Origin: Monarcha castaneiventris obscurior
Taxonomy: Eukaryota; Chordata; Aves; Passeriformes; Monarchidae
Direction: 5' to 3'
DNA length: 64,000 bases
Assembly: GCA_026261815.1 (NCBI GenBank)
Contig: JAMPIT010000884.1
Location: 11,855,001-11,919,000, forward strand
Below, one piece after another: positions 1 through 11,716 of this stretch. How positions within the stretch are numbered: the first letter of the stretch is position 1; each line of letters opens with the position of its first letter. Both the position numbers and the translations under genes were made by a program. The notes below the pieces were generated by a model. It was not told the origin of the DNA, did no database searches, and saw only the letters and a list, made by a program, of their open reading frames with translations.

Positions 1-62
1 GGGGTTTGGAACAGGATGGTCTTTAAGGTCCCTTCCAACATAAACCATTTTGATTCCATGAA
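1..62 (+). mobile_element. CR1 LINE, extreme 3' end
   Basis: The bases contain GGTCTTTAAGGTCCCTTCCA followed by a degenerate AACCATT and TGATTCCATGA tail. This is the characteristic 3' terminus of avian CR1 retrotransposons. The element runs off the left edge of the window, so only the last ~60 bp are visible. CR1 has no poly(A) tail and ends in short 8-bp-type repeats, which fits what is seen. Confidence 0.85.
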
Positions 63-3000
63 TATGCACAAGCTTAGGAGTGGGACATGAGTCAGTGTGG
101 CAACCCAAGCAGAGGGAATAAACTGGCCATGCAGTAGTGAGGTGGGCTATTGAATGGGTATTTTGATGAAGTGTCCTGGACACAAGTGACGGCTTGGAGT
201 GATGTCACATTCCTCCTATCAGCTGCAACTTGAGATAGATACAGCTGCAGCAGGGTCAGATGCAGAGCACACAGAAAGAAAGAGTGCTTCTAAAATATAC
301 AGTGGTTTTGCAGATTCTACTGGACACTGATTATAAGTAATTTTAAACAATAAATAATAATATTTTATATTAATGTTAATTTCCTTGTGTCCCAGAGAAA
401 AAGTCAAAGCCATGCCTGGCATGTTCACAGAAGTGGCCAAGGCACAGATTTTTGTGAGCCCTCCATCTGTTGATGCCAACACAAGGACAGGAAGGAGTGT
501 GAGTTTGAAACCTCCTTTCTATGAAGGGCTCTATGCCACTCCCCACTGCCTTCAGTAGCGAGCTACAGTAAAACACAAACTTTTTTTTTTAAAATCTGTG
601 CATTTACCAGATCTCTTGGCATGATAACTGCTGTGCCTTTCTTTGAATGCCATAGCACAAGCATTAGGTTCAGTGGCAAGAGACACTGTCATTTCTAGTG
701 TCCCAGACTGTTAATCTTTAAATATTGTTGTATCAGCCAGCTCTTTTCTACACATGCCATCATGACTGGCACTGCCAATCTACTATTTATGTGGATTATG
801 TTCAAACCATCTGTTTTAAAATAATAGTAATGATCTCTCGAATAGAAATATGTGTGCTGATGTAAAGTACAGGGCAATGCTAGGGAAGAATTACAAAATG
901 GATGCACATTAATTTGCAAATGTTCAGTGATGGAAGAGATATATATCTATTAAGTAGTCCCAGAAGGAAGAGAAAAACAGGCCAATAACGCCCCCCTGTT
1001 ATTTTGTTGGACATAACTTGGACCAGAGTTTGTTCCAGTGTTTAGAGACAAGCCTAGTTTTATTTTTCAGTTCAGACCTAGTGGGAGTTATTCAAAATGG
1101 TGCAGTTGTGATTCTAATACTCCCCCCCGAACTTGCAGAAAGTACAGATCACTATCCAAACTTTGTGGTTTGGTCTCACATTTCTTATGCAAGTTTTCAA
1201 AATTAGCCATGAAATGAGGTAGTGCTTTTGTACAAACTTGATGGAAAATGGGAGGTAGAAAATCTCAAGAGAATATCAGTTTTCAGGAGATTTCAGTATG
1301 TCCTGAATTCAGTGGGAATAGAAAATCTGTGACAATAGCTTTTCTTTTAAAGATCCATCTAAACCTCTAGCTTTAAATCTAGTCTTCTAGACTTCTGGCT
1401 CAGACCCATCATAAAATATTTTAGCGCTTCCCTTTCTTGTGCCAGGCAAAATCAAGTGCTGTTGTCTAATTTGCATTTCCAAAGAACCTATAACTGCAGT
1501 TTCTCCAGTAAGTGTTGAAGTGCAGAGACATACAAAGCCATTTTTTAAATATTTTATTTTACAAACCTAAGAGAATATAATGATCTGGTTTAGCTCAGTT
1601 CTTACTTTATATGAACATGCTCATTTCTTAAGTCAACATGGTTCTTGGCTGTACTTTTTTTCTGCTGAAGCTTTGCTGTTTGAGAACATAAACGCCAAGC
1701 CAGCGTCTAATGTGATCATAACAAGCCAAGGGGGTATATTCTCCTCTCAGATACCTTCCATTTACATCAGAGTGCTTCCCACTTTCGGGTCAAGGGAATC
1801 CTTCCTTGAAGACGGACTGAATAATGACCACTGGCTTTGTCTGGGGTAATTTACAATCTTTTAGGTTGTCTTACTAGCAAGAACAAAAAAGTCCTAGTGA
1901 ATTATCATACCCACACCTTTTTTACCCATTGCTCTTGAAAACAAGAGATTTAGTTTATTCTCTGGGATTCTGTTGCATTATTTTAGTGGTTCAAAGTTCT
2001 TTGCTGGATTCTCTCCCTCTGCAGTCTTGCTCCAGTTCCAGAACAGTTACTGGTAGTGACCCAACACACTGTTGACTTCAGTGTATCTAGTGGTAAAATG
2101 TCAAAGTGTGTGATATTTTCATTATCAGAAGTGTAGTTAGATGTGATTATAAATGCTTTTGCCCCTTTCAGAAATGGCAGTGCATGAGCCTTTCCAAACA
2201 CAGTCTGAAGCAAAAGAACATATAATCTTTTCGCTGTCACATTAATATTTTAGTGTATGCAGGAATTGTTCTTACAGGCAGAATAATTGATATTAATGTT
2301 GTTATAAATTGTTATTCTGCAATCATTGCCTTTTAAGAATGGGCTGATGATTTATGCTTTCCATATAAGCACGGGTTTCTTTAAATGGAAAACAGTCAAA
2401 GTCCACCAGGTTTTGAACATATAAATTTAATCACTCCTCACACAGTAATTGATAATCGCATACATATTACCTATTCAAAGATGCAAACCACAATATGCCA
2501 AAAGGAATAGAGTCCACACTTAGGGTCTAAAGGATTAATCAACATTCTAAATATATTCCTCAACGATCCTGCAGACCAATAAAATCCTTGGCCATAACCT
2601 GATACCAGGTCCTTTTCACTCTAGAGATTGTTCAATAATAGCTTAATAGCTTTGTTACATGATACTAAAATATATTATAGGTTTTGTAGATGCTTCTCCC
2701 TACTAAGACCAGCACTCTAATAGCTCAGAGATTAAGGTATTGACTCTTGCCCAGAGCTCTGTCTTCTCTTTCAGTCCCTTCATGAAATGACATTGTTTCC
2801 ACCTTGTTCATTTTGTTTCATAAAACAAGCGTTATTCCTGAGAATAAAATAAAATCCCTGTGTAATCTCAGTTCATTCCCTTTGCCATCCCCTGTTTCCT
2901 CAACAGTTTCTCCTGTTCCAGTTAACAACCACAGACAATTTACCTCCCTTAATTAACTCAATGGATCTATTAAGTGTCTAAACTTGATCTGAGGAGCTCA

Positions 3001-4789
3001 GCAGCTACAAAGCTTGGAGTCAATGATGCAAAGTTTCAGAATAGCACTTGGCTCAGTGCAGAGCATTTTGGACATCAACATTACCAGCAGCAGTGTTGCT
3101 TATCATTACACCACACCACTCCAGCGCATCAACAGCACTCCTGGTGCTCAGTGTGGCTCAGGGTCTTGTAAAACTTTCTGTTGCACAGTCTGGGTAACCT
3201 TGCTACTTTCTCGCCTCCAGCCACTGGTCCATCTTCATACCAGCACAGATTCTCTCTTTAGGAGCTTGAATTACTTATTGCCCAGACTCAGACATTGCTG
3301 CCATGTTCTACCCCTGAAGTATTTCTTTGTGCCGAGTAACCAGATTTCTGGAAGTGTCACTAACTGTCAGTACTTCAACTAGACTAGTCCTTTGCACTGA
3401 GAAGATAACAACTCTCTGCCAAAAAGGGCTGTGAAACAAATTAGAAAAAAAACAACTGGGATCAAATGCTTAGATCCCAGCATTTCCAAACATTGAACTA
3501 AACAGGCAAAAAAAGCTGTAAATCTTGCAGATGCTCCTGAGCTTTGTGAAAGTATTTCTGTAGTGCTCTACCATAGCCTGTCAGATGAGATATTTTTGGA
3601 CTTGATCTTGGAAAAATGAACTTAAAAAAAATATTATAGTAACCTAGGATAAAAGCCTAAAACTAAAATAACTGGGAACACTATGGCAAGGAAGCCTTTT
3701 AATGGTGCGTTTTAAATTGCTTTATATGGATATTTTTTGGCTGGTAGAGGACAAGGGGAAAAAAGCTGATACTGAGAGGCTTGTACAGAACCAAAGCACA
3801 GAACCTCTGTAGAGCAGCTCAGAAAACAAAACAAAACAAAAAAGCTACAAGTGGTTTGGCAAATGATCTGGCAGTAAAACCGTGACAAAATTACATGAGA
3901 TGATGTCTGGAAGACTGGAGGGAAATCAACAAGTGGGGAGAAGCTGTGCTCTTCCAAAGCAGCAGCAAACACAGAGACAATGGTACTGGGAAAATCATAA
4001 TAAGTTTGAGAGTCTGTGACTGCTTCTGCTGCATGGAAAATAAGAGCTGTCTGGGAAATGGATCTGTGAACAAAGAGTAAAGGGTGATTTAGCCAGCAAA
4101 GATAAACTGACACTTAGGGTGTTGTGGAAACTACTGAACCGAACAGGCTGCAGCAGACTGGGAAATGGCTCTGTGATGATCAGGGTGCATCCAGGATTCA
4201 GAAAGAAATGGATAATTATTTTTGGAAATACACAACAAAACTATGTGTGTTACTTACTAAGTACTTGCTCTTGAGCTACTTCTGTATAAGAGGGGTGGAG
4301 TGTACTGTGGTTCTAGGAGCCCATGCTTCCTTCCTCACTAAATGTTGATCTGATGGAACCCCCCAGACCCAGCTTGGATCCATAAGGGAGCAGGCAAGAT
4401 TCCTCTGCTTCAGGGGTGCAATGTGTGTATGTGCACCAGTACCCCTGGGGCAGGTGACAGAGGAAGATGGGACTGTCTGAGCAAAATGAACATGCAGTGC
4501 TGTAAAGTTCCGCCCTCCATCAGGATGTGTAGTTCTTCCTCACTGCTTTTTTTTAAAAATGAACATATTTTTGACTGGCAGAAGAATGAGTGTAATATAT
4601 GCTGCAGCTTTTTCTGAGGTGTTTTTGGTATGTGGTCTCACTAGCTGACCCACCTAAAAATTTCAAGGCCAATTTAAAAGTCACAAGTGTTTACAGAATT
4701 GGTTAGCTTGGGATTTTGGAGGATTTGTCTTTTTTTGTGTGTACCTTTCAAAGTACTTGTAGATTAAACATGTAAGCCTTTTGGTATTT
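63..4789. other. Unique AT-rich DNA, no gene recognised
   Basis: I found no recognisable gene or repeat. The longest open frames are 122 codons (3014-3382, plus) and 133 codons (3712-4113, minus). Neither has a recognisable domain, and both overlap open frames in other phases, so I read them as chance. Confidence 0.6.
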
Positions 4790-5044
4790 TTAGAAACCCA
4801 ACTCCAGGTCTCCGGGCTTGACTTTTGCAGCATCAAAAGTATCGTCAGCTAAGTTTGTGCCCTTCTTGGCTATGTTTCTGCTTGCCTCTGCCATCATTTC
4901 CTGGAGTTCAGGGCTTGCAGAGGCTTGTGGTGGCCAGCCAAGCTTTGCCGCATTGTCATGGCCATGGCAGAGGTGGCAGGCTCTGGTGGCAGCTCCACAC
5001 CAACCCTCCCAGGTCCTGCAACTGCACCAGGCATCATCTCTCAC
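4790..5044 (-). other. Unassigned 84-codon open frame with protein-like C-terminal half
   Basis: A minus-strand ATG-to-stop frame of 84 codons. The last ~45 residues have a balanced, soluble, acidic/basic composition (ELQEMMAEASRNIAKK, then DDTFDAAKVKPGDLELGF) unlike the Cys/Trp-rich first half. In the first half another phase reads more protein-like (PGRVGVELPPEPATSAM), so a frameshift between the two is possible. That pattern would suit a small decayed exon or processed pseudogene. I do not recognise the protein, see no poly(A) tail on the 3' side and no clear splice sites. It could also be chance. Confidence 0.15.
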
Positions 5045-5349
5045 TGACTGATGTGCAGATCACCACTTTGCCCAGCTTCCTTGGGAAAATAGTAATGCAA
5101 CTTCTGAAACCAGCTTTTGGTTTTATTTATTCTTTTTCCTCTGTATTACAGTAAGAATGAGTGGACTCAAGTGACTCATACTGCCTGTCCCCTTTATTTG
5201 CAGCCACACAGTTTTGGCAGGACATTGTTCTTAGCCCCCACAAAATGCTGTAGCATCAGGCCTATTTTTTGTTCAAGCACCAGCAACGGCTTGTCCCTTT
5301 CTCAGTCTCCTGGCCAGCAAAGATAGTTTCTGCTGCCTCCTGTCTCCTG

Positions 5350-6110
5350 CCAGATCAGTTTTTAACTATGTGGCTCCCTTGGCTTGGGCAACTCTGAGCT
5401 CTCCTTTCGGCTGTTTCCCCTGGGCTGGCCTGTGTTTCACCACTGCCCAGCCCCATGGTGGCTCCAGATGTGGGCAGAGGAGTCCAGGAAAGGATTTCTG
5501 GGCGCAGACACCCTGTCATAGTGTGTGTCCTCAGGGAGCTGCGGGGGCGCATTGCTGTTTGTGGCTGACCCTGTCCACACTGGGGAAAGCGGGGGAAGGA
5601 TGGGGAGCCAGAGGTGTGCCTCTGAGTCACCATGTCCCCTGGGCTGCACAGGGCCTGGCATGGCTTAGTCACCGCTGCTCGCCTGGAGCTGTGCTCTGGC
5701 TCTTCCACAGCTGCCAGCAACACCCATGTCTGCTTTTCCCAGGAAGTGTTGTGTCGTCGTGCATCATGCCTCTGATTTGGGTCACACTGGTGCAAACCTG
5801 CCATGGCCAGGTGTTCTCTGGGAAGAACAAGCTGGCCAGGTCCCACCTTGCTGCCCAGGCCTTCCTTTGGTCCTGGGCAGTGGGAACTTGGCCTCAGCTG
5901 CCTTTATGAATCTCCTACATGTCATGCTACAAGCATATCTTGTCAGGAAACTTGTAGCAAGCCGTGGGAGAATTTGGCAATGGGTACTGGAGTGGAAAAT
6001 ATTAACAGCCTGCAAGAAAGTCTGGCTTGTGCTGCTGCAGGGAAATTGGCAACTGGCAAGGGCACAATTAGTGTAGGAAACTCCTGAGCTCCTCGACGAG
6101 AGGGCTGCGA
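5350..6110. other. GC-rich segment with overlapping open frames on both strands
   Basis: This block is clearly richer in G+C than its surroundings. It carries a 179-codon frame on plus (5370-5909) and a 163-codon frame on minus (5355-5846) over the same bases, with a further 149-codon minus frame at 5782-6231. Opposed long frames are what stop-poor GC-rich DNA gives by chance. The translations are rich in Cys, Trp, Pro and His and show no domain. I recognise no transposon or LTR border here. Confidence 0.35.
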
Positions 6111-6222
6111 TTGCAGCGTGCATTGGGATGGGAGTTATTGCAGCATAACATGAACTTTGTGAGCACCCAGAGACGCTGGCAAGAGTCAAGTTGCAAAAAA
6201 GTAACTGTTTCTCCGGTCCAAA

Positions 6223-6296
6223 AAAATTCATATTAAAAAAAATAAAATCAAAGTAAACCAGAGGAAAAAAAAAGGAAGAAAAAAAAAGAAAGCAAG
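6223..6296. repeat. A-rich low-complexity tract
   Basis: Several runs of 7-9 A interrupted by G, T and C follow the GC-rich block. It could be the decayed poly(A) of an old retrocopy on the plus strand, but no matching target-site repeats are apparent. Confidence 0.6.
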
Positions 6297-6627
6297 CTCA
6301 GTTCTGTAAAGATGGCACCTTTAGAAAACAGTGTTATCAAACTGGCACTGAAATGGTCACACTACGTGTAAAACACTGTTCCTCTCCCACCCCTGACCTG
6401 CTCAGCATGTTCAAAGGGCAGATTTTCAGATGTGTTTGGCTCTGGCCTAATCCTGCTCCTACTGAAGCCTCAGGAAATTTTCGGAGGAATTTTTTTAAGT
6501 GGATGTTACATCAACACAGTGCATTTTTAAAGAAACCCACTCAGAATAGATCAGACCGTAAAACATCCATTAAAGCAATGACAGTGGAATTCACTGGGCT
6601 CAGTGTGATAGTGACTGGTGCTGTTAC

Positions 6628-6767
6628 CTGTCCATCTGGCTGCTCTGATTGAGCAGCCTGGCTGGATGTGGCTGTGGCACTGCCCTCCTCAGCTCTGTCC
6701 CCTACCCCTGCAGTCACCTCCACAGTGATTGCACTGGAAGAAAGGGCCCTGTCTTTGCTCCTTCTCC
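6628..6767 (-). other. Candidate minus-strand exon (speculative)
   Basis: On the minus strand a stretch with a pyrimidine-rich acceptor (TTCCTTTGACTTCTGTGTAG) is followed by an open frame. It ends at a consensus-like donor, GACAG|GTAACAG, at 6628. An alternative acceptor (CCCTTTCTTCCAG) would start the exon at 6733. The frame reads through ITVEVTAGVGDRAEEGSA and SQAAQSEQPDGQ, a low-complexity acidic composition. The plus strand is also open here (6668-6964). I do not recognise the protein, and isolated splice-like signals are common by chance. Confidence 0.12.
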
Positions 6768-9700
6768 CTACACAGAAGTCAAAGGAAGATGATGGTATTT
6801 TCTTTGAACGCCCTGAGCTGCTGTGGACGAGGAGCATGTACCCCGCAGGTGGCTGGGACCTTTTCCAGGGTAGGGGGGAACATCTGACTGAGATGGCAAC
6901 AGCTTCAGCTGCATCCAGGCCAAAAATAATTGTGATAATTTTTTTTCCTATGGCACTGTGCTGAGGAAGGACTTAGTGCTGTTGCTGTTCAGGTCTGGCT
7001 ACCATCAGCTAACTACTTCTAGAAGAGAGAGTGATGCAAAGTCAGATATTTGGACTTCTTGAAAAACTGAGGAATCTAATCAAAAATCTCCAAGCTTGGC
7101 CTAATCTTTTCTCCCTCCAAGGCCAAGTGCCACCAATATATACCAAATGTAGAAGCCAAATATTTTACTTATTTGGCTCTTTTCATTTTATTACACATCT
7201 ATTTCAGTTATTAGAGTTTTTGGTGGTTGTGGATGACTTTGTAAATATAAAATATTAATTTATTGTTGATTCAAGGCAAGCAGAGTTTTTAACGTCCATG
7301 TGAGATCCAGTGGTTCATAAATGCTACAGAAATGCTTCAAAGCACATATCGCATATGAATGCCAATCTACAGCCTTTTTCCGCTGATGTGAAAACAGAAT
7401 TTTCACATGTTGTTACGAAAGTTGCCCTCAAAAATAGTCCCAGTTAAGGACTTTATTTAAATTACCTTCAGGTTCTACACAGACTGCTGGTGCACAATGA
7501 CATAAATGTTGCATTAGACACATGAATTGTAATTGAAAATTCGAAAATGTTTGTGCTAAAGTTAAGAGCCAATAACCCAGGACTGTTAACAGAAAAGTTG
7601 GGATATTGATTAAAAAATGAAATTGTCTGGCAAGGATTACGTGATGTGGTAACATGAACTCTAACAGTATTTACAATACCTTCATTTATCTAAGTGGAGC
7701 ACTGTAGTAATCCAATATAAGTTACACTCTTGTAACTTTTAATAAAGAGTCTGAGGGAAAAAGCCAAGACTGGAATGCTGCAGTACCCCAGAGACCACTG
7801 TCTGCTAAACTAGCTTCTTACTGGTGTTTAGCATGTCCCTGAAGTCTGGAGCATGTACCTGTTGGAGTCCAGAGATTAGATGGGAGAAAGGTTGTTTCTT
7901 CCAATGAAATTCACTGAACGCCTGAGAATCTGTATTAATTGAGACTTGAAAGGAAAATAACCCTTTCAAAATGTGACCATAAATTGACAGAATTTAAATT
8001 AAATGACTGGATGAGGTTCAGTTCAAAAAACAAAATCTAATAAATGTAGTTTTTTAAATGAGTTGGGCTGAGAAAGTATGGCTTTAAGCACAGAAGAAAT
8101 TTAGAATTTAATCCACATTTCAAAATCTGTTAAGAATTTTTTATCTCAGCAAAAAGGTAAATATTATCCGACCAGAAAAAAGAAAAAAAAAGAAAGAAAA
8201 AAAAAGTCCTAAGTACCTGTACCGTAGAAATAAGAAAAAACCCTAAAAAGAAGGAAAGAGTGGAGTGAGCAACAAAGAAGACTGTGTCTTAAAGGCCAGG
8301 ACTCGTATTGATAAACTTAGAATTGCCAGTAGTAAGGGTGTGGTATGATTTGCAAAGAACATTCAAACAAGTAGTAAGGGTTTTTTTACCCAAACATATA
8401 AATAGGAAGAGACTAAAGAAAGACAAAACAGAGTTATTCTACTTTGTAGGAGTATCCTCCCAAAAGAAAGAAAAAAAAATCGCCTTTTGCCATTAACCTA
8501 ATTAAATTTAATAAGGAAGGCAAAGGTGGGTCAGCTGGTGGGAGCAAATGAATGGAAATAAAAGTGGTGATTATCACATGGAATTATCACAAGGCTCAAA
8601 GGGTTTAACCTGTTCAAGTCTTGGGGTAGCAGATAACTTTCAATCCACTACAAAATGGTATCTGATTTCTCACGTGTTGTGGCAGAAACAACTGTCAAGT
8701 TGGGACAGTACTGTGTAAAAAGTTAATAATTCTCTAGGCATGTTCACATAGCAATGTACATACATATTTGCAATATACATATTAAGAGAGAAGAAAGAGT
8801 ATCTGGACATTTATAAGCCTGATTGCCCAGCATCAGTCGTGAGTCAGGCTTTAAAGAAAAGCTTGTATAATACAGTAAAGATGAAGGATAAATAGAAAAT
8901 AGGATAGACTATAACATGAGTTTAAAAAGGATTATGCCAGACTAAATTAATAACTTTCTTTCATAAAAATGGAGTTTTTCTTAGAAAAGGAGTCATTGGT
9001 TTAATTAAGGAAGTTCCACTACAAGTATTGGGTTGATTTGGTTAAATAATTTTGGTATAAAATGTGGCAATGAAACTTGCTGATGGAAAAAAAAACCCAA
9101 CAGGACTATTTTACAGTCAGAACACAATACTGCATAATCATACAGGGTTACCTGGAAACAATAGTGGATGACTCCTCCTATATGAGAAGTTTGTGGCAAA
9201 GGTAAAACTGGTCTTAATACATTGTAAAAGAGATATTTATCATAGGAATAGTGATAGATTTATGCCACAGCAGAGGGCCTGGGAAATCTGCCTGGCGTTC
9301 CTTACTCCTGATAAAATTCTTGTGTCTTCTACACAGCAAAGCCAAACTCAGACTGAAGGAGGTGCTCAGGCAAACTGAGACTGTCTTAAAAGACTGTAAG
9401 ACACTTGTGTATTTTGCTGAGAGAAAGAAAGGCCAAGAAGAAATGTTTTTCTTTTCAAGTCATCCCATCAGGAAGTCTAATACCAGAGGTAAAAGGAACT
9501 GCTTAAGCCAACACACAAAGTTAGCACCCAGGCAGGTGATATAAGCTTACTAAAGTGCTTGAAAGAAACATGAGGAGGACAAATAAGCAGAAAGAGGCTT
9601 GTAAGTGCTAACAATCAGAGTAATGTGGTATTTCTGTGCTGCTGAACACTTTAGGCTGGTGGGATTGGCTGGAGGAGTGCAGAGTAGGGAAGCATCCAGC

Positions 9701-11304
9701 AGCTTTTCAAAAGATGCCCTACAGTCCCAAGACCTTCCGAAGAAAAGGTTTTGTCTCTTTCCTGTCTGACATTCTTTGCTCTGAGGAAGCTCTTTTTTTC
9801 TCCTTTGGCCAAAGTAATTTGGCCATTTCTGGCTATGTGAAAGAAATAAGTGATAATGTAAAATTCACCACTTTGTTAGGCACCCCCCTCTCACCCTCCA
9901 TTCTGTGTCTGGGTGTGATTTGGTAGATAAGACATGGATGGTGAAATTCCTGCATTTTTTGTTTGTTTTTCATTTAAGATGTAAGTATTTTAAGTAGCTG
10001 GTTTTGATTTATTTACATTTTTTAATTAAAAGAAAATTACAGATAAAAGATGCTATAGCAATCGTCTTCCTACAAAAGCAAAATATTGCAATGTAATTAA
10101 AAGGACTCCTCAAATTATAATTAGATTTGAAATTTAATTATGACTAGAATACTTTATCCCTGTGCACAACTGACACCTTATTGATACATAACCTTTATTG
10201 TAATTTTATTACATTTCAGCTGAGATCTTAATCTATGGACTAAATAAGATCATCAGATTTCTCTGAAGGCTTAGATTTAGGTGAAGATAGCAGTATGTTG
10301 TTTTCTTCTGTATATTACAGTGGAGTTTTGTATTTGTGCACTTCACTTGGGCTTAGCTCCTCTAGACAAAGAGAATTGGCTCTTGGTGTTGAGCAATTGC
10401 AGTACTTTGCTTTCAGCTATAAACTAAAAAAAAGAAAGGAACAAATGCCAGCTGAGGTAAAACTGGTTGAGGTCCTTTTCCACCCAACCTGGTCCCATTT
10501 GTTTGGCTGCCTCCTGTGGCTAAATCTGAATGTCGCAATATGTCTGCATCTGCTCCACACACATTTTTCTTGCTCAAACTCTTTCAAATCCACTTCCTGT
10601 AGCCATCTCTATAGATGAGATCTCAAGAGCAATGCACAGGGTTGAGTAGATCACTCTCAGGTGGTGTGTGTCTTCTAGTTTTGGTCAGAACTTTATCTAT
10701 ATTAAAGATCATTCTTCTGTTTGTGATTGAAGCAGAAATGAAGGCCCTGGCAATCAATCAGATGTCCAGTTTGGGCAACTGAAAACACAACATGAAAGAA
10801 TGTATCTTCTCATCTGTGAAATAGTCAGATTGAGGATCCCTGGATCTCAGTAGCTCCAGAAGGGAAAAAAAAAGCTGTTCTGTAGAGGAGACTGTAGTCC
10901 TAGTGCATGTCTCTAGTTCTTCACTAAAAACTTACAATTTGTTTTAACATTCTTTTTAATCAGCTTTTGAGTTGACATTTAGCCTACTTTTACAGAAGAG
11001 TTACGTTCATTTGAATAGAAAATACTGGAAGTGTCTATCAAAGAACATTGAGCTGCAAAATTTGGAGTAAGTATATGTGCATATTCATTAAGCAACCACC
11101 AACATCTAAACGTGTCTACAAAACATGAAGTAAAATGAGGTTGATTGATAGGCTGAAAATTATAAGCCTTTCTCCCTCAGTTGAATTTGGTACAAATTAA
11201 CAGTGTCTGGAGACAAAAAGCACTGTTGACCATGTGGTTAGGTCATAACATATTAATTGGATGGTACTTGAAATTTGCTGTCATGTAGACAGATACACCT
11301 GTGC
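6768..11304. other. Unique AT-rich DNA, no gene recognised
   Basis: No gene, LTR or CR1 border is recognised, and open frames are all near or below 100 codons. The only notable content is the A-rich tract listed separately at about 8.17 kb. Confidence 0.55.
8171..8206. repeat. A-rich (GAAA-like) simple repeat
   Basis: Runs of A punctuated by single G residues. It is a low-complexity tract with no associated retrocopy recognised upstream. Confidence 0.7.
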
Positions 11305-11716
11305 TGGGTCTGGAGGGGCAGCCATAGTCATGGAGACACGGAAGCACAGAACTCAGCCAGGCTGAGAGACTTGGGATTGTCCAGCTTGGAAAACAGAAGG
11401 CTTTGGGGTGACCTAATTGCCCCTTCCAGTACCTGAAGGGTGCCTGCAAGAATGATAGAAAGAGACTATTTACAAGAGCCTGGAGTGACAGGAAAAGGGG
11501 AAATGGCTTCAAACTGAAAGAGAGTAGGTTTAGATTAGATATTAGGAAAGAATTCTTTCCTGTAAGGGTGGTAAGACCCTGGAACAGGCTGCTGGGAGAA
11601 CTTGCGGCTGCCCCATCCCTAGAAGTGTTCAATGCTAGGCTGGATGGGGCTCAGAGCAACCTGGTCTAGTGGAAAGTGTCCAAAGATCTTTAAGGCACCA
11701 GACCATTCTATGATTC
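11305..11716 (+). mobile_element. CR1 LINE, 3' fragment (~410 bp)
   Basis: The sequence follows the CR1 3' region in order: CAGGCTGAGAGACTTGGG, the CTTCCAGTACCTGAAGGG segment, GGCTTCAAACTGAAAGAG, GGTTTAGATTAGATATTAGG, TTCTTTCCTGTAAGGGTGGT, CCTGGAACAGGCTGC and the terminal AAGATCTTTAAGG with CATTCTATGATTCAG. This is the end of ORF2 and the 3' UTR in plus orientation. The copy is 5'-truncated, as nearly all CR1 copies are, and moderately diverged. The left border is approximate. The minus-strand 129-codon frame over it is a shadow. Confidence 0.93.

Noticed and set aside
5370..5909. 179-codon plus-strand frame, the longest in the window
   Set aside because: A 163-codon frame runs opposite over the same bases, the composition is Cys/Trp/Pro/His-rich and no domain is visible. 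This is expected in GC-rich DNA.
7840..7915. Possible CR1 3' terminus (GTTGGAGTCCAGAGATTAGA)
   Set aside because: The order is vaguely CR1-like, but the diagnostic TTCCAAC and ATTCTATG parts are not convincing.
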